A stretch of DNA of 64,000 bases from Spirochaetota bacterium (GTDB lineage Bacteria; Spirochaetota; UBA4802; JAGODF01). Where the stretch lies: contig JARKUF010000013.1 in the NCBI GenBank assembly GCA_029974015.1, positions 1 to 64,000 of the forward strand. The letters run 5' to 3'. Positions 16,337 to 24,796 of the stretch are shown in pieces (position 1 is the stretch's first letter; each line of letters opens with the position of its first letter). Position numbers and translations under genes: made by a program. The notes below the pieces were generated by a model. The model had not been told where the DNA came from, did no database searches, and saw only the letters and a program-made list of their open reading frames with translations.

Positions 16337-17031
16337 CGCGCAGACCGGTCTTTTTCTTCGGAAGCCTCCCTGTGGAAGTCTCCGTTTACGGCGGGGCCGG
16401 CTTCATCGAAATAGTGCACAAGATGGGGATAGGCTTTCCGCATCTCGCTTACCATGAGGTCGAAGGGAAAATCAGCGAATGTCCCCCGGTCGTTGACATA
16501 TTCCATGTGGGTCCGCCCCTCCCGGTCGAAGGGATGAAACACGGAATCTTCCCGGCCGTCAAACTCAAGGGTGCGTATGCCGAAGCGGTCGCAGAGGTTG
16601 CGGTCGAAGGCCGTGGTCGCTTTCACCCAGGCGCCTTCAAGATAAAGCTGGGTGTAGCCGTGGAATACGATGAGGTCCGTTTTCAGAATGTCCCGGAGGC
16701 GCCGGGTGGTGAGATGGTTCACCACGTCGGCGAAGCCCAGCCTTGCCGGAATACCCAGGGCCCGCGCTCCAGCCGCCAGGACGATGGCTTTTTGTATGCA
16801 GAACCCTTCCCCCTGAGAGAGCACAAAACTCGCGGAATAATTGCTTTTATCAAGGGTCATGACATAAGGATTGTACCGTAGGCCGTCTCGTACAGAGTAG
16901 TAGAGCTTAATGGCCTTCTCGATTGGAGTTTTCAGGTTTCCGGTTTCCCGGATGGCGAAATCCATCACCGAATTGTGATTAAAATCGATATACGGGGTCG
17001 GTTCGAGGTATTGCTTCATCGCATTCATCAT
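16333..17031 (-). CDS. Transglutaminase-like cysteine protease family protein
   Basis: A 232-aa protein with the transglutaminase-like core. Cys78 lies in GEGFCIQKAIVLAAGARALGI, His124 in VFHGYTQLYL and Asp143 in ATTAFDRN, the expected Cys-His-Asp triad. There is no signal peptide, so it is probably cytoplasmic. Such enzymes are usually peptidases or amidases. It is the first gene of a minus-strand run with the HExxH protein and the CPBP protease; three protease-like genes in a row suggest a shared processing task, which is inference. Confidence 0.8.
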   Translation of the reverse strand: MMNAMKQYLEPTPYIDFNHNSVMDFAIRETGNLKTPIEKAIKLYYSVRDGLRYNPYVMTLDKSNYSASFVLSQGEGFCIQKAIVLAAGARALGIPARLGFADVVNHLTTRRLRDILKTDLIVFHGYTQLYLEGAWVKATTAFDRNLCDRFGIRTLEFDGREDSVFHPFDREGRTHMEYVNDRGTFADFPFDLMVSEMRKAYPHLVHYFDEAGPAVNGDFHREASEEKDRSAR

Positions 17032-17106
17032 CGCCAGTATTATTCCAGAACCGGGCCACCGTCAAGCGATAAACCTCTTCGAGAGCAGCCTTTGTGATTG
17101 GTTTAT

Positions 17107-17145
17107 TACAACCTCTAATAATCAGGTTTCCCTGATTATGTATCC
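17107..17145. repeat. Dispersed repeat fragment, copy R7 (left end only)
   Basis: ACAACCTCTAATAATCAGGTTTCCCTGATTATG matches the GGCAACCTCTAATAATTAGGTTTTCCC end of the family and then stops. The GC hairpin is absent. Confidence 0.6.
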
Positions 17146-17246
17146 GAACGGACTTAGAAAAAAAACACAAAATTGGGAAATTTTTTTTATAATGGGGGCT
17201 TTTTTTTCGTATGTACAGGTGAGACCATACAACAAGGAGAAGGCTT

Positions 17247-17606
17247 ATGGTAAGTCAAAACAAAGTTGAGATTGACGGATTTGTAACCCGGGACCCCCAG
17301 ATTAAGGAGACGAAATCGGGAAAATCCCTCTGTACCTTCACCCTGGCCATGAACCACCATTCCGGGGTGGACGCGACACCGAGGGTTTCCTACATCGACA
17401 TCGAAACCTGGAGCTCCCTCGCGGACCTTTGCGCCCAAAACGTTAAAAAAGGAAAGAAAGTCCTGGTTGCGGGGAAGCTCCGTCAGGACCGATGGGAAGG
17501 GAAGGAGGGGAAGATGCAGAGCCGCATCATCCTCGTGGGCAGGGAGGTCCGCTTTTTGGACCAACCTAAGGCGGAAGATAAGAGCGAAATAGCCCAGGTT
17601 TCGTAA
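17247..17606 (+). CDS. ssb: Single-stranded DNA-binding protein
   Basis: A 119-aa OB-fold protein that coats single-stranded DNA in replication, repair and recombination. Typical segments are DGFVTRDPQIKETKSGKSLCTFTLA, YIDIETWSSLADLCAQNVKKG, VLVAGKLRQDRWEGKEGK and RIILVGREVRFL. It is shorter than standard SSB and lacks the acidic D-x-PF tail that recruits partner proteins; it ends EDKSEIAQVS. It may therefore be a secondary SSB, with the main one elsewhere. AAGGAG lies eight bases before the ATG, and a strong terminator follows. Confidence 0.88.
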   Translation: MVSQNKVEIDGFVTRDPQIKETKSGKSLCTFTLAMNHHSGVDATPRVSYIDIETWSSLADLCAQNVKKGKKVLVAGKLRQDRWEGKEGKMQSRIILVGREVRFLDQPKAEDKSEIAQVS

Positions 17607-17640
17607 AGGCCCGAATAACCAATTGTATTAATGCCCCGCG

Positions 17641-17681
17641 CCCCGTCCGGCATGGCCGAAATGCCGGACGGGGACGTTTTT
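17641..17681 (+). terminator. Rho-independent terminator of ssb
   Basis: Perfect 13-bp arms CCCCGTCCGGCAT (17641-17653) and ATGCCGGACGGGG (17661-17673), a 7-nt loop, and TTTTT at 17677-17681. Confidence 0.88.
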
Positions 17682-17823
17682 CCCACTGATGTGATGCGTC
17701 CATCTGGAAAAATATTTCTTGATTTTCTCCTGTGAACGGGTATCTTGATCGGATATGTCTGTGTAAGTTATGGGAGGCTGTTTCTCCTGTGGCTATCAAC
17801 GATTTTATCCTTTCGTGAAGGCA

Positions 17824-20800
17824 ATGGAACCCAAAGCGCGCATCCTCCTCGTGGAAGACGAGGCGATCATCGCCCTGAACATCGCGGATATCCTGGCATC
17901 AAAAGGATATGCCGTTGTAGGGACCTTTATGTCCGGTGAAGAAGCCCTGGACTTTGTGAAAAATGAAAGGCCCGACTGCATCCTTATGGATATCATGCTC
18001 AGGGGGATCATGGACGGCATCCAGACGGCGGAGGCCCTGCGCGCAATAGCCGACGTGCCGGTCATTTATCTCACCGCCCATACCGACGATTCAACCATAG
18101 AAAGGGCAAAGGCGACGGGGCCCTTCGGGTATGTGGTCAAACCGGTCAATCCCTACGACCTCGTAACGGCCATCGAGATCGCCATTTATAAATACGAAGC
18201 CGATAAAAAGCTTCGGGTAAGCGAAGAGCGCTACCGCTCCTTCGTGGAGAACTTCCAGGGGATCGCCTTCCAGAGCGATATAAATTTCAATCCTTTGTTC
18301 CTGCACGGGTCCGTTGAGGAAATTACGGGATATACCGAAAAGGAATTCCTTGCCGGATCGCCCCGATGGGACCAGATAATCCACCCCGACGATATTCGCG
18401 GCATTTATGACGATGCAATGCGCATGAGGTCGGAGGCGGACTTCAAAAAGAGGCGGGAATACCGCATCGTCCGCCGGGACGGCGCCATCAGGTGGGTGAA
18501 TGAGATTTTCCAGTACCTGGCGGGAAGCGATTCTCGCCCCGAATTTGTGAGAGGCGTCATTCTCGACATCACCGAGAAGAAGGAAACCGATGAGCTGATC
18601 GAACGAAAAAACATCGATCTCGAAACGGTGAACGAGGAACTGAACGCGACTATTGAAGAGCTTGAGGCGTCGAACGAGGCCTTTGAGACCCAGAACCGTG
18701 AGCTCCTCGTCGCACGCAATGATTTTGCAAAAAGCGATGCCTTTCTTCGAAGCATATTTCGGGCGGCCCCTGTGGGAATCGGTATCGTTGAGGGACGGAC
18801 CCTGGGATGGACCAATGAAGCCTTTTGCGAAATAACCGGGTTCAGCGAGGACGAGCTGTCGGGGAAAAGCGTCCGCATCCTTTATCAGAGCGACGAGGAA
18901 TTCGAAAACGTGGGGCGCGATCAGTATGCCCGAGTTTCCCAGGACGGCACCGGCATTCTGGAAACCCAATGGAAGCGGAAGGACGGGACCATCATCGATG
19001 TGCTTTTGAGCTCCACGCCAATTGATCCCTCGGACCTCTCGAAAGGAATCACCTTCGCGGCCCTGGACATCACGGAACGTAAGGCCATGGAGCGGGAACT
19101 GCGCCGCCTCACCGCGATTCTTGAAAGCACAAGCGACCTGGTGGCAACGTCCACGCCGGACAGGTGGGTTACTTATCTTAACCGGGCGGGCCGGGAGCTC
19201 ATCGGATACGGCCCGGAGGCTGATATCGGTTCTCTTCGCATAAGCGATTTTCACCCCGACTGGGCCTATGACTTCATCTCCCGGGAGGGTATCCCCCGGG
19301 CCATAGGTGAGGGCGTCTGGGAAGGAGAAACGGCGGTCCTTACATCTGCGGGGAGGGAGGTCCCCGTATCCCAGGTCATTATATCGCACAAATCGGAAAA
19401 GGGGGAAGTGCAGTATCTCTCCACGGTCATGCGGGACATTTCCGAACGGAAAAAGGCCGAACAATTAGTGAGGGAGAGCGAGGAAAAGCTCCGAAACATC
19501 ATCGAGCACAGCACCAACGCTTTCTACTCCCATACGGCGGACCATGTGCTCACATACATGAGCCCACAGTTCAAGGACATCTTTGGCTACCAGCCCGAAG
19601 AGGCAAAGACGCGATGGCCTGAGCTGACGACGGACAATCCGATAAATATCAGGGGCTATGAGGCGACGGAAAGGGCCATTGCCACGGGGATGCGCCAGGA
19701 GCCCTACGAACTCGAACTTCGCCACAGGGACGGCCATGCCATTTTTGTGGAGGTCCACGAGGCCCCTGTGGTGGTGAACGGGACGACCGTCGCCGTGGTG
19801 GGTGCCCTTACCGACATCACGAAACGCAAATCCGCCGAGGCGGCCCTGAAGAGGAGCGAAGAGCGGTTCAGGATGCTTGTGGAAACGATGCGGGACGGAA
19901 TGGCGGTCCTTGACGCCAGGGGCCGTTTAAATTATGTAAACCCCAGACTTTGTGAAATGCTCGGGCGCAGCAGGGAAGACCTTCTCGGGACTGACCCCAT
20001 GGACTTGCTTGACGAAAAAAACCGGGAGGTCCTGGTCTACCAGCTCGGGAAAAGGATGGAGAGTGGAACCGAAGTCTACGAGCTCGAATGGACCAGGCCC
20101 GACGGGAGGAAAACTCTGGCGCTTGTTTCTCCCAAGGTCATCTTCGATGAGAAAGGCGACTTTGCCGGGAGTTTCGGCGTCATCACCGACATCACGGAGC
20201 GGCGCCGCGCCGAGGAGCTCATGCTCCAGAATGAAAAGATGATGACAATAGGTGGCCTCGCCGCGGGAATGGCCCACGAGATCAACAATCCACTGGGGAT
20301 CATTCTCCAGGGGGTCCAGGCGACGAACCTGAAGCTTTCCCGGGAGTTCGAGGCCAACAGAAAGCTCGCGGAGGAAACCGGTATTGCCCTGGACCGGCTC
20401 CGGGAGTACCTCGAGAAAAGCGAGATATTCTCCTATCTCGACGGGATTTCTGAAGCGGGCCAGCGGGCCGCTGAGATCGTCACGAGCATGCTTCAGTTCA
20501 GCCGCCGCAGTACCGGAAAGAAAACATCCGTCAATCTGAGCGAACTTCTGGACCGCACCATCGAAATGGCCTCCCGGGACTATGACTTAAAAAAGAAATA
20601 CGATTTCCGGAAAATTGCCATCGTCCGTGAGTACGACATTTCCCTTACTGCTGTGCCCTGTGTTTCCACGGAAATGGAGCAGGTGATGATCAACCTGCTA
20701 AAAAACGCCGCCCAGGCCCTCTCCGGAATGGAAGGAGAAGGGTTTACTCCGCGGATTATGGTTACCACAAAAAGGACCGACGACAGCGCCGTCATAACCA

Positions 20801-21018
20801 TCTCCGACAATGGTCCGGGTATCGATGACTACACGCGGCGCCACCTCTTTGAGCCCTTTTACACCACCAAAGGGCCGGGGGACGGAACGGGCCTGGGGCT
20901 CGCCGTGTCGTTTTTTATCGTAACCAGGAACCACAACGGGTCCATCTCGGCCGAACAAGGGGAGGGTGGGGGTACAGCCTTCGTTGTGAAACTCCCCCTG
21001 ACAGGAGGGAAAAGATGA
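17824..21018 (+). CDS. Hybrid sensor histidine kinase: receiver, five PAS domains, HisKA, HATPase
   Basis: A 1,064-aa cytoplasmic kinase. A receiver domain comes first (residues 4-120; phospho-acceptor Asp56 in LMDIML, Thr84, Lys106). Five PAS/PAC units start near residues 132, 308, 430, 555 and 680, joined by D-I-T-E-R-K linkers and a coiled coil around 265-300. The HisKA motif AAGMAHEINNPLG carries phospho-acceptor His818. The C-terminal ATPase has N-box NLLKNAAQAL, G1 DNGPGI and G2 GTGLGLAV. No membrane segment is seen, so it senses a soluble or redox signal. ATG 17824 opens the receiver domain; an upstream ATG (17770) gives an unrelated tail. Its stop overlaps the next response regulator by 4 nt, making that the likely partner. 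Confidence 0.92.
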   Translation: MEPKARILLVEDEAIIALNIADILASKGYAVVGTFMSGEEALDFVKNERPDCILMDIMLRGIMDGIQTAEALRAIADVPVIYLTAHTDDSTIERAKATGPFGYVVKPVNPYDLVTAIEIAIYKYEADKKLRVSEERYRSFVENFQGIAFQSDINFNPLFLHGSVEEITGYTEKEFLAGSPRWDQIIHPDDIRGIYDDAMRMRSEADFKKRREYRIVRRDGAIRWVNEIFQYLAGSDSRPEFVRGVILDITEKKETDELIERKNIDLETVNEELNATIEELEASNEAFETQNRELLVARNDFAKSDAFLRSIFRAAPVGIGIVEGRTLGWTNEAFCEITGFSEDELSGKSVRILYQSDEEFENVGRDQYARVSQDGTGILETQWKRKDGTIIDVLLSSTPIDPSDLSKGITFAALDITERKAMERELRRLTAILESTSDLVATSTPDRWVTYLNRAGRELIGYGPEADIGSLRISDFHPDWAYDFISREGIPRAIGEGVWEGETAVLTSAGREVPVSQVIISHKSEKGEVQYLSTVMRDISERKKAEQLVRESEEKLRNIIEHSTNAFYSHTADHVLTYMSPQFKDIFGYQPEEAKTRWPELTTDNPINIRGYEATERAIATGMRQEPYELELRHRDGHAIFVEVHEAPVVVNGTTVAVVGALTDITKRKSAEAALKRSEERFRMLVETMRDGMAVLDARGRLNYVNPRLCEMLGRSREDLLGTDPMDLLDEKNREVLVYQLGKRMESGTEVYELEWTRPDGRKTLALVSPKVIFDEKGDFAGSFGVITDITERRRAEELMLQNEKMMTIGGLAAGMAHEINNPLGIILQGVQATNLKLSREFEANRKLAEETGIALDRLREYLEKSEIFSYLDGISEAGQRAAEIVTSMLQFSRRSTGKKTSVNLSELLDRTIEMASRDYDLKKKYDFRKIAIVREYDISLTAVPCVSTEMEQVMINLLKNAAQALSGMEGEGFTPRIMVTTKRTDDSAVITISDNGPGIDDYTRRHLFEPFYTTKGPGDGTGLGLAVSFFIVTRNHNGSISAEQGEGGGTAFVVKLPLTGGKR

Positions 21019-21398
21019 GCGTAGAACGGATAAAAATCCTCATCGTGGACGACGAGCCCCTGGTGAGCAAGATGCTCCGGGCATTTTTGGAGTTCAAGGG
21101 CCTTGCCGTGGACGTCGCGTCGACGGGTTCCGAGGCCCTTGAGAAGCTTGGCCGCGGCGGGTACGCCGCCGCCGTCGTCGACATGCGGCTTCCGGACATG
21201 TCCGGCGATGATGTCATCGCCAGGGCCGGGGACATTTCCCCGGGAACGCATTATTTCATTCACACCGCGTCCCTGGACTACCGGCTTTCACCCCGCCTGA
21301 GGGGAATGGGAATCGGCGACGAGGACGTACTTTACAAGCCGATGAGAGACATGGACGATCTTCATAACGCGCTAATGAAAAGGATCGGCCCCCGGTAA
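21015..21398 (+). CDS. Single-domain response regulator (CheY-like)
   Basis: A 127-aa receiver domain with no output domain. The acidic pair Asp12-Asp13 is in ILIVDDEPL, the phospho-acceptor Asp56 in AVVDMRLPDMSG, Thr84 in FIHTAS and the conserved Lys in LYKPMRDM. It overlaps the kinase gene by 4 nt (ATGA), so the two are translated together and very likely form one phosphorelay. Without an output domain it probably acts by protein contact or passes the phosphoryl group on. Confidence 0.9.
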   Translation: MSVERIKILIVDDEPLVSKMLRAFLEFKGLAVDVASTGSEALEKLGRGGYAAAVVDMRLPDMSGDDVIARAGDISPGTHYFIHTASLDYRLSPRLRGMGIGDEDVLYKPMRDMDDLHNALMKRIGPR

Positions 21399-21419
21399 GC
21401 GAGGGGCCCGGAGGGAAAG

Positions 21420-22373
21420 ATGGGCATCGTACACGACCTCGTGGTAACCTACGGAAACGAAGAGCTCCTCTACATACAGACCCATGATTATCCCGACCAT
21501 GACGCCGTGTCCTCCGCCGCAGGCCTTCAGGAAATTCTGCGCCGGCTCGGAGTGCAAAGCCGAATCATCTTCGAAGGCGACATTCAGCGCGACTCCCTCA
21601 GGAAGATGATACACGATCTGGATATTTCCATCGCGAGGAGCTGCGATGTGGAACTGGAGGCGGACCATAAAATCGTCATCGTCGACGGATGCAAGGGAAA
21701 CAAGAACGTTACGGACCTCATCGGCGAAGAGGTGGCCGTCATCGACCACCATCAGGTGAAGGCCGCGGATGACGTGCCCTTCGTTGATATCAGGCCCGAC
21801 TACGGCGCCTGCGCCTCCATCATCTACACGTATTTTCGAGAGTTTGAATTGGAAATTCCGCGAAAAATCGCCACGGCCCTCATGATCGGAATCAATATGG
21901 ACACGGCGCTTTTGACGCGCAATGTCGGTGAGGCCGACGTCCAGGCCTACGCGGACCTCTATCCTCTGGCGGACATCCGCCTCCAGAATACCCTCCTTCG
22001 CAACTACATCCAGACGAAGGACCTGGAATTTTACCGCTATGCCATCAACAATGTCAAAATTGAAAAGGCAGTGAGCTTCTGCTATTTTCCCGAAGGGTGC
22101 AACCAGAACCTTCTGGGAATTCTGGGGGATTTTTTACTTTCCCTGGAGGAAATCGATTTCTCGATACTCTGCGCGAAAAACAAAGGGAAGGTAAACTTTT
22201 CAATAAGAAACGAACGCCCGGAGTGGAACGCCGCCCTGGTGATTCAAAACGCTCTCCAGGGCATCGGCTTCGGCGGCGGCCATGCCGACATGGCCGGAGG
22301 CATCATCCACGATGCATCGCTCTTCGACCCCGCCGAGGTGTACGCCCTGTTTGCACGGGAACTGGGATTGTAA
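21420..22373 (+). CDS. DHH/DHHA1-family phosphoesterase (NrnA/DhhP-like)
   Basis: A 317-aa Mn-dependent phosphoesterase. Motif 1 is THDYPDHDAVSSA (residues 21-33), motif 2 IVDGCKGN (Asp89), motif 3 VIDHHQ (Asp109-His110-His111), and the DHHA1 domain ends with GFGGGHADMAGG. NrnA cleaves nanoRNA and pAp; DhhP-type relatives degrade pApA or c-di-AMP. A diadenylate cyclase gene (cdaA) lies in the same window, so a role in c-di-AMP turnover is plausible but not shown. A strong ribosome binding site (GGAGGGAA) precedes ATG 21420. It is 21 nt behind the response regulator and convergent with the GDPD gene, 3 nt away. Confidence 0.87.
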   Translation: MGIVHDLVVTYGNEELLYIQTHDYPDHDAVSSAAGLQEILRRLGVQSRIIFEGDIQRDSLRKMIHDLDISIARSCDVELEADHKIVIVDGCKGNKNVTDLIGEEVAVIDHHQVKAADDVPFVDIRPDYGACASIIYTYFREFELEIPRKIATALMIGINMDTALLTRNVGEADVQAYADLYPLADIRLQNTLLRNYIQTKDLEFYRYAINNVKIEKAVSFCYFPEGCNQNLLGILGDFLLSLEEIDFSILCAKNKGKVNFSIRNERPEWNAALVIQNALQGIGFGGGHADMAGGIIHDASLFDPAEVYALFARELGL

Positions 22374-22376
22374 GCA

Positions 22377-23174
22377 TTATGGCCGCTGTTCTGCCATGAC
22401 CTTTTTCAGAAGGGCGGGATTGTCGCTCATGATGCCGTCGGCTCCCGCGCTGAGGAGGCGCTTCATGTCCGCCTCGCGGTTTACGGTCCAGACATGGACG
22501 CGGGCCCCCATTTCGTGAAGGCGCCGGATGAATCCCCCGGAGGCGATGCGTGAGGCGCCGTAAAACTCCGGTACCTGGAAGGCGTCGGCGGCTGTCCCCT
22601 TCTTCATGTGGATGAGGGATGAGCGGTAAAGGAAAAATATACCGATAATCTCCCACATCGAGGCCGATGTGGCCATAGCAGGAAGCAACCGCCTTGCGGC
22701 TTTGAGGTTTCCTCTGTATTCCGAGGCTGTGAGGACCCTTTCCACGGCGCCGCAGGATGTGAGCATCTCGCAGTATGCTGGCGCCTGTGCGGGGACATTG
22801 TCTTTCAGGTCTATGTTGAACCGCTGGTCCGGAAATTCAACTAATACTTCTTCCAGGGTGGGTATTTCAAGGCCCTTTCCCCGGAAGGGAAACTCTTTTC
22901 CGTCAGGGGACCAGCGATATCCCGCATCGAGCTTTTTGATATCCGCCAGAGTGAGCTTCGATACCTTGCCGGAGCCGCCCGTCGTCCTTTCAACGGAATC
23001 GTCGTGTATAACCACGAAATGGCCGTCCTTTGTGCGGTGCACGTCCGTCTCAATTACGTCTACGCCCATTTCCACGGCGCTTTGGAACGCCGCCAGGGTG
23101 TTTTCCGGGTAATTCGCCGAATCGCCGCGATGGGCGAATATCGAGGGTTCGGGGGTAAAAAAACGCTTGTTCAT
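22377..23174 (-). CDS. Glycerophosphodiester phosphodiesterase
   Basis: A 265-aa GDPD-family enzyme that releases sn-glycerol 3-phosphate from deacylated phospholipids. The active-site entry is IFAHRGDSANYPENTLAAF, followed by GVDVIETDVHRTKDGHFVVIHDD, the two His and Glu/Asp ligands of the TIM barrel. The C-terminal HVWTVNREADMKRLL and GADGIMSDNP are also typical. There is no signal peptide, so it is cytoplasmic, of the UgpQ type. ATG 23174 is set by ACAGG seven bases upstream and by the family start; the open frame beyond it has no similarity. It diverges from the next gene. Confidence 0.9.
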   Translation of the reverse strand: MNKRFFTPEPSIFAHRGDSANYPENTLAAFQSAVEMGVDVIETDVHRTKDGHFVVIHDDSVERTTGGSGKVSKLTLADIKKLDAGYRWSPDGKEFPFRGKGLEIPTLEEVLVEFPDQRFNIDLKDNVPAQAPAYCEMLTSCGAVERVLTASEYRGNLKAARRLLPAMATSASMWEIIGIFFLYRSSLIHMKKGTAADAFQVPEFYGASRIASGGFIRRLHEMGARVHVWTVNREADMKRLLSAGADGIMSDNPALLKKVMAEQRP

Positions 23175-23343
23175 TTTTTGCCTGTCCGTCCAATTTTTAG
23201 TTGATTTATTATCCCTGGCTTTCCACTCTAATCGGAGGTTCGCCGTGAGGATTATGGGAGCAGATGCCGCGGATGCGCAAACCTTTTTTCTTTTTCGGAG
23301 GGCCGCACGGGCTTCCGTGAGAAACTCTCTATCATGGAGGAAC

Positions 23344-23928
23344 ATGGCAAGGGCAACATCCCTCCTGAAAGCTTTTATCAATAAATCCATACCATCCGAA
23401 GGCGCCATCATAATCTCATCACATTTTGATCCCGCTTCCCTGTATTCGATTTACGAAATCACGGCTTTCGCCGGGGCCGCTTCGCCAAGCAGGGGTCCGG
23501 AAGGCTTCAGCTTTCCCCTGGAAGGTGAGCGGCTCTATGTCCTGGCGGAGCCTCCGGGATGTGAGGACAGTACGGTGGGACCCCGGGACCGCGGCGAGGG
23601 GCGATCGATTCCCCTGGAGTTTGGCGGACTCTTTCAAGTCGAGGGAAAAGACGGTGGAAGGATATTGGTGTCCCGGCGGCCGCTTCGCATAGGCCCTCCG
23701 TTTACGGTAGCGAACGCAGGGGGAGAAGATTTCAGCTTTCTCTTTTATCGCACGGACGATATCGGCGAGGCGATTCGGGCCTTCATTGCCGACGTGCTGT
23801 ACAATGACTCCGGGGCCGGGAAAGATGAAGCCTTGAAAGCCGCGGAGCTGGTGTTTGAAGGGGTGGTGCAATTCACTTTCGAAGGGCCGCCCGGGAGCGC
23901 GGATACCACATGGAAGACGGGCGCATGA
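23344..23928 (+). CDS. Hypothetical protein, 194 aa
   Basis: Not recognised. The start ATG 23344 follows a near-perfect ribosome binding site (GGAGGAAC). The product begins MARATSLLKAFINKSIPSEG and has no membrane segment or signal peptide. It looks like a globular alpha/beta protein, with two hydrophobic strands near residues 20-45 and a final helix around 145-175. Its stop overlaps the CorC-like gene in ATGA, so the two are translated together, and recO follows. Position before a CorC/TlyC gene is where ybeY often lies, but the YbeY HxxxHxxxxxH motif is absent. The coupling makes it a real gene; its function is open. Confidence 0.72.
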   Translation: MARATSLLKAFINKSIPSEGAIIISSHFDPASLYSIYEITAFAGAASPSRGPEGFSFPLEGERLYVLAEPPGCEDSTVGPRDRGEGRSIPLEFGGLFQVEGKDGGRILVSRRPLRIGPPFTVANAGGEDFSFLFYRTDDIGEAIRAFIADVLYNDSGAGKDEALKAAELVFEGVVQFTFEGPPGSADTTWKTGA

Positions 23929-24794
23929 CAATGGAGCGTGATTCAGAAGAACGGAAAGATGGCGCGGCGGGTTCACTGTTGCGGAGAATTATCCGCAGGC
24001 TAAAAGGCAGTCCGTCGGCGGAAAACGAGGAAAGTCCGCCTGATCCGCATCCCGAACTGAAGGGCCTGAAAACCCTGGAACCCGCCAGAATTGAGATGGT
24101 CCGCGGCGTCATCAATTTATCGAGCCGCATTGTCCGGGAAATCATGATTCCCCGGGTGGACATCATTGCGGTAAACTTCGACACATCCATAAAAGACCTC
24201 ACCAAAACAATCTATGACGCCGGGCATTCCCGTGTCCCGGTGTACCGCGGAACCATTGACAATATCATCGGCGTGCTCCATGTCAAGGACCTCCTGCGTT
24301 TCATAATCGACCGACGCGGAAAATTCAGCCTGAAAAAACTCATACGAAAACCTTTCTTCGTGCCTGAGACGATGCCCCTGGACGACCTCCTCAGGGAGTT
24401 CAAAAAGAGGCGCCTCCACATGGCCGTTGCGGTTGATGAGTACGGGGGCTTCGGCGGCATCGTCACTCTGGAGGACATCCTCGAGGAGATTGTGGGGGAG
24501 ATAGGAGACGAGTTCGACGACGACGAAGCCCCTGAGTTCCGAAGAACCGGCAGGAACAGCTATGAGGCGGATTCCCGGATGGTCCTCTCCGATTTCTGCG
24601 AAGAGCTCGGCGTGGAGCTTCCGGTCAACGATTTCGACACCCTGGGGGGCTTCGTCCTGGACCTTTTCGGCAAGATTCCCGAAAAGGACGAGACGGTGAA
24701 ATACGGCGATATAACTTTCAGGATCAAAGAAATCGAGGGCACGAGGATCAACCGCATAGCCGTCACCGTTTCCCGCGACACTGCCGGCGGCTGA
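23925..24794 (+). CDS. CorC/TlyC-like protein with CBS pair and transporter-associated domain
   Basis: A 289-aa soluble protein. After a charged N-terminus, two CBS domains (about residues 75-200) begin VREIMIPRVDIIAVNFD and include GHSRVPVYRGTIDNIIGVLHVKDLL and AVDEYGGFGGIVTLEDILEEIVGEI. The C-terminal CorC_HlyC domain has LGGFVLDLFGKIPEKDE. There is no DUF21 membrane domain, so it matches CorC/TlyC rather than the CNNM-type transporter. CBS pairs bind adenosine ligands; the family is tied to Mg/Co efflux, and spirochaete TlyC was first described as a haemolysin. The start at 23925 overlaps the upstream stop; 23910 and 23931 are alternatives. Confidence 0.88.
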   Translation: MTMERDSEERKDGAAGSLLRRIIRRLKGSPSAENEESPPDPHPELKGLKTLEPARIEMVRGVINLSSRIVREIMIPRVDIIAVNFDTSIKDLTKTIYDAGHSRVPVYRGTIDNIIGVLHVKDLLRFIIDRRGKFSLKKLIRKPFFVPETMPLDDLLREFKKRRLHMAVAVDEYGGFGGIVTLEDILEEIVGEIGDEFDDDEAPEFRRTGRNSYEADSRMVLSDFCEELGVELPVNDFDTLGGFVLDLFGKIPEKDETVKYGDITFRIKEIEGTRINRIAVTVSRDTAGG

Positions 24795-24796
24795 AT

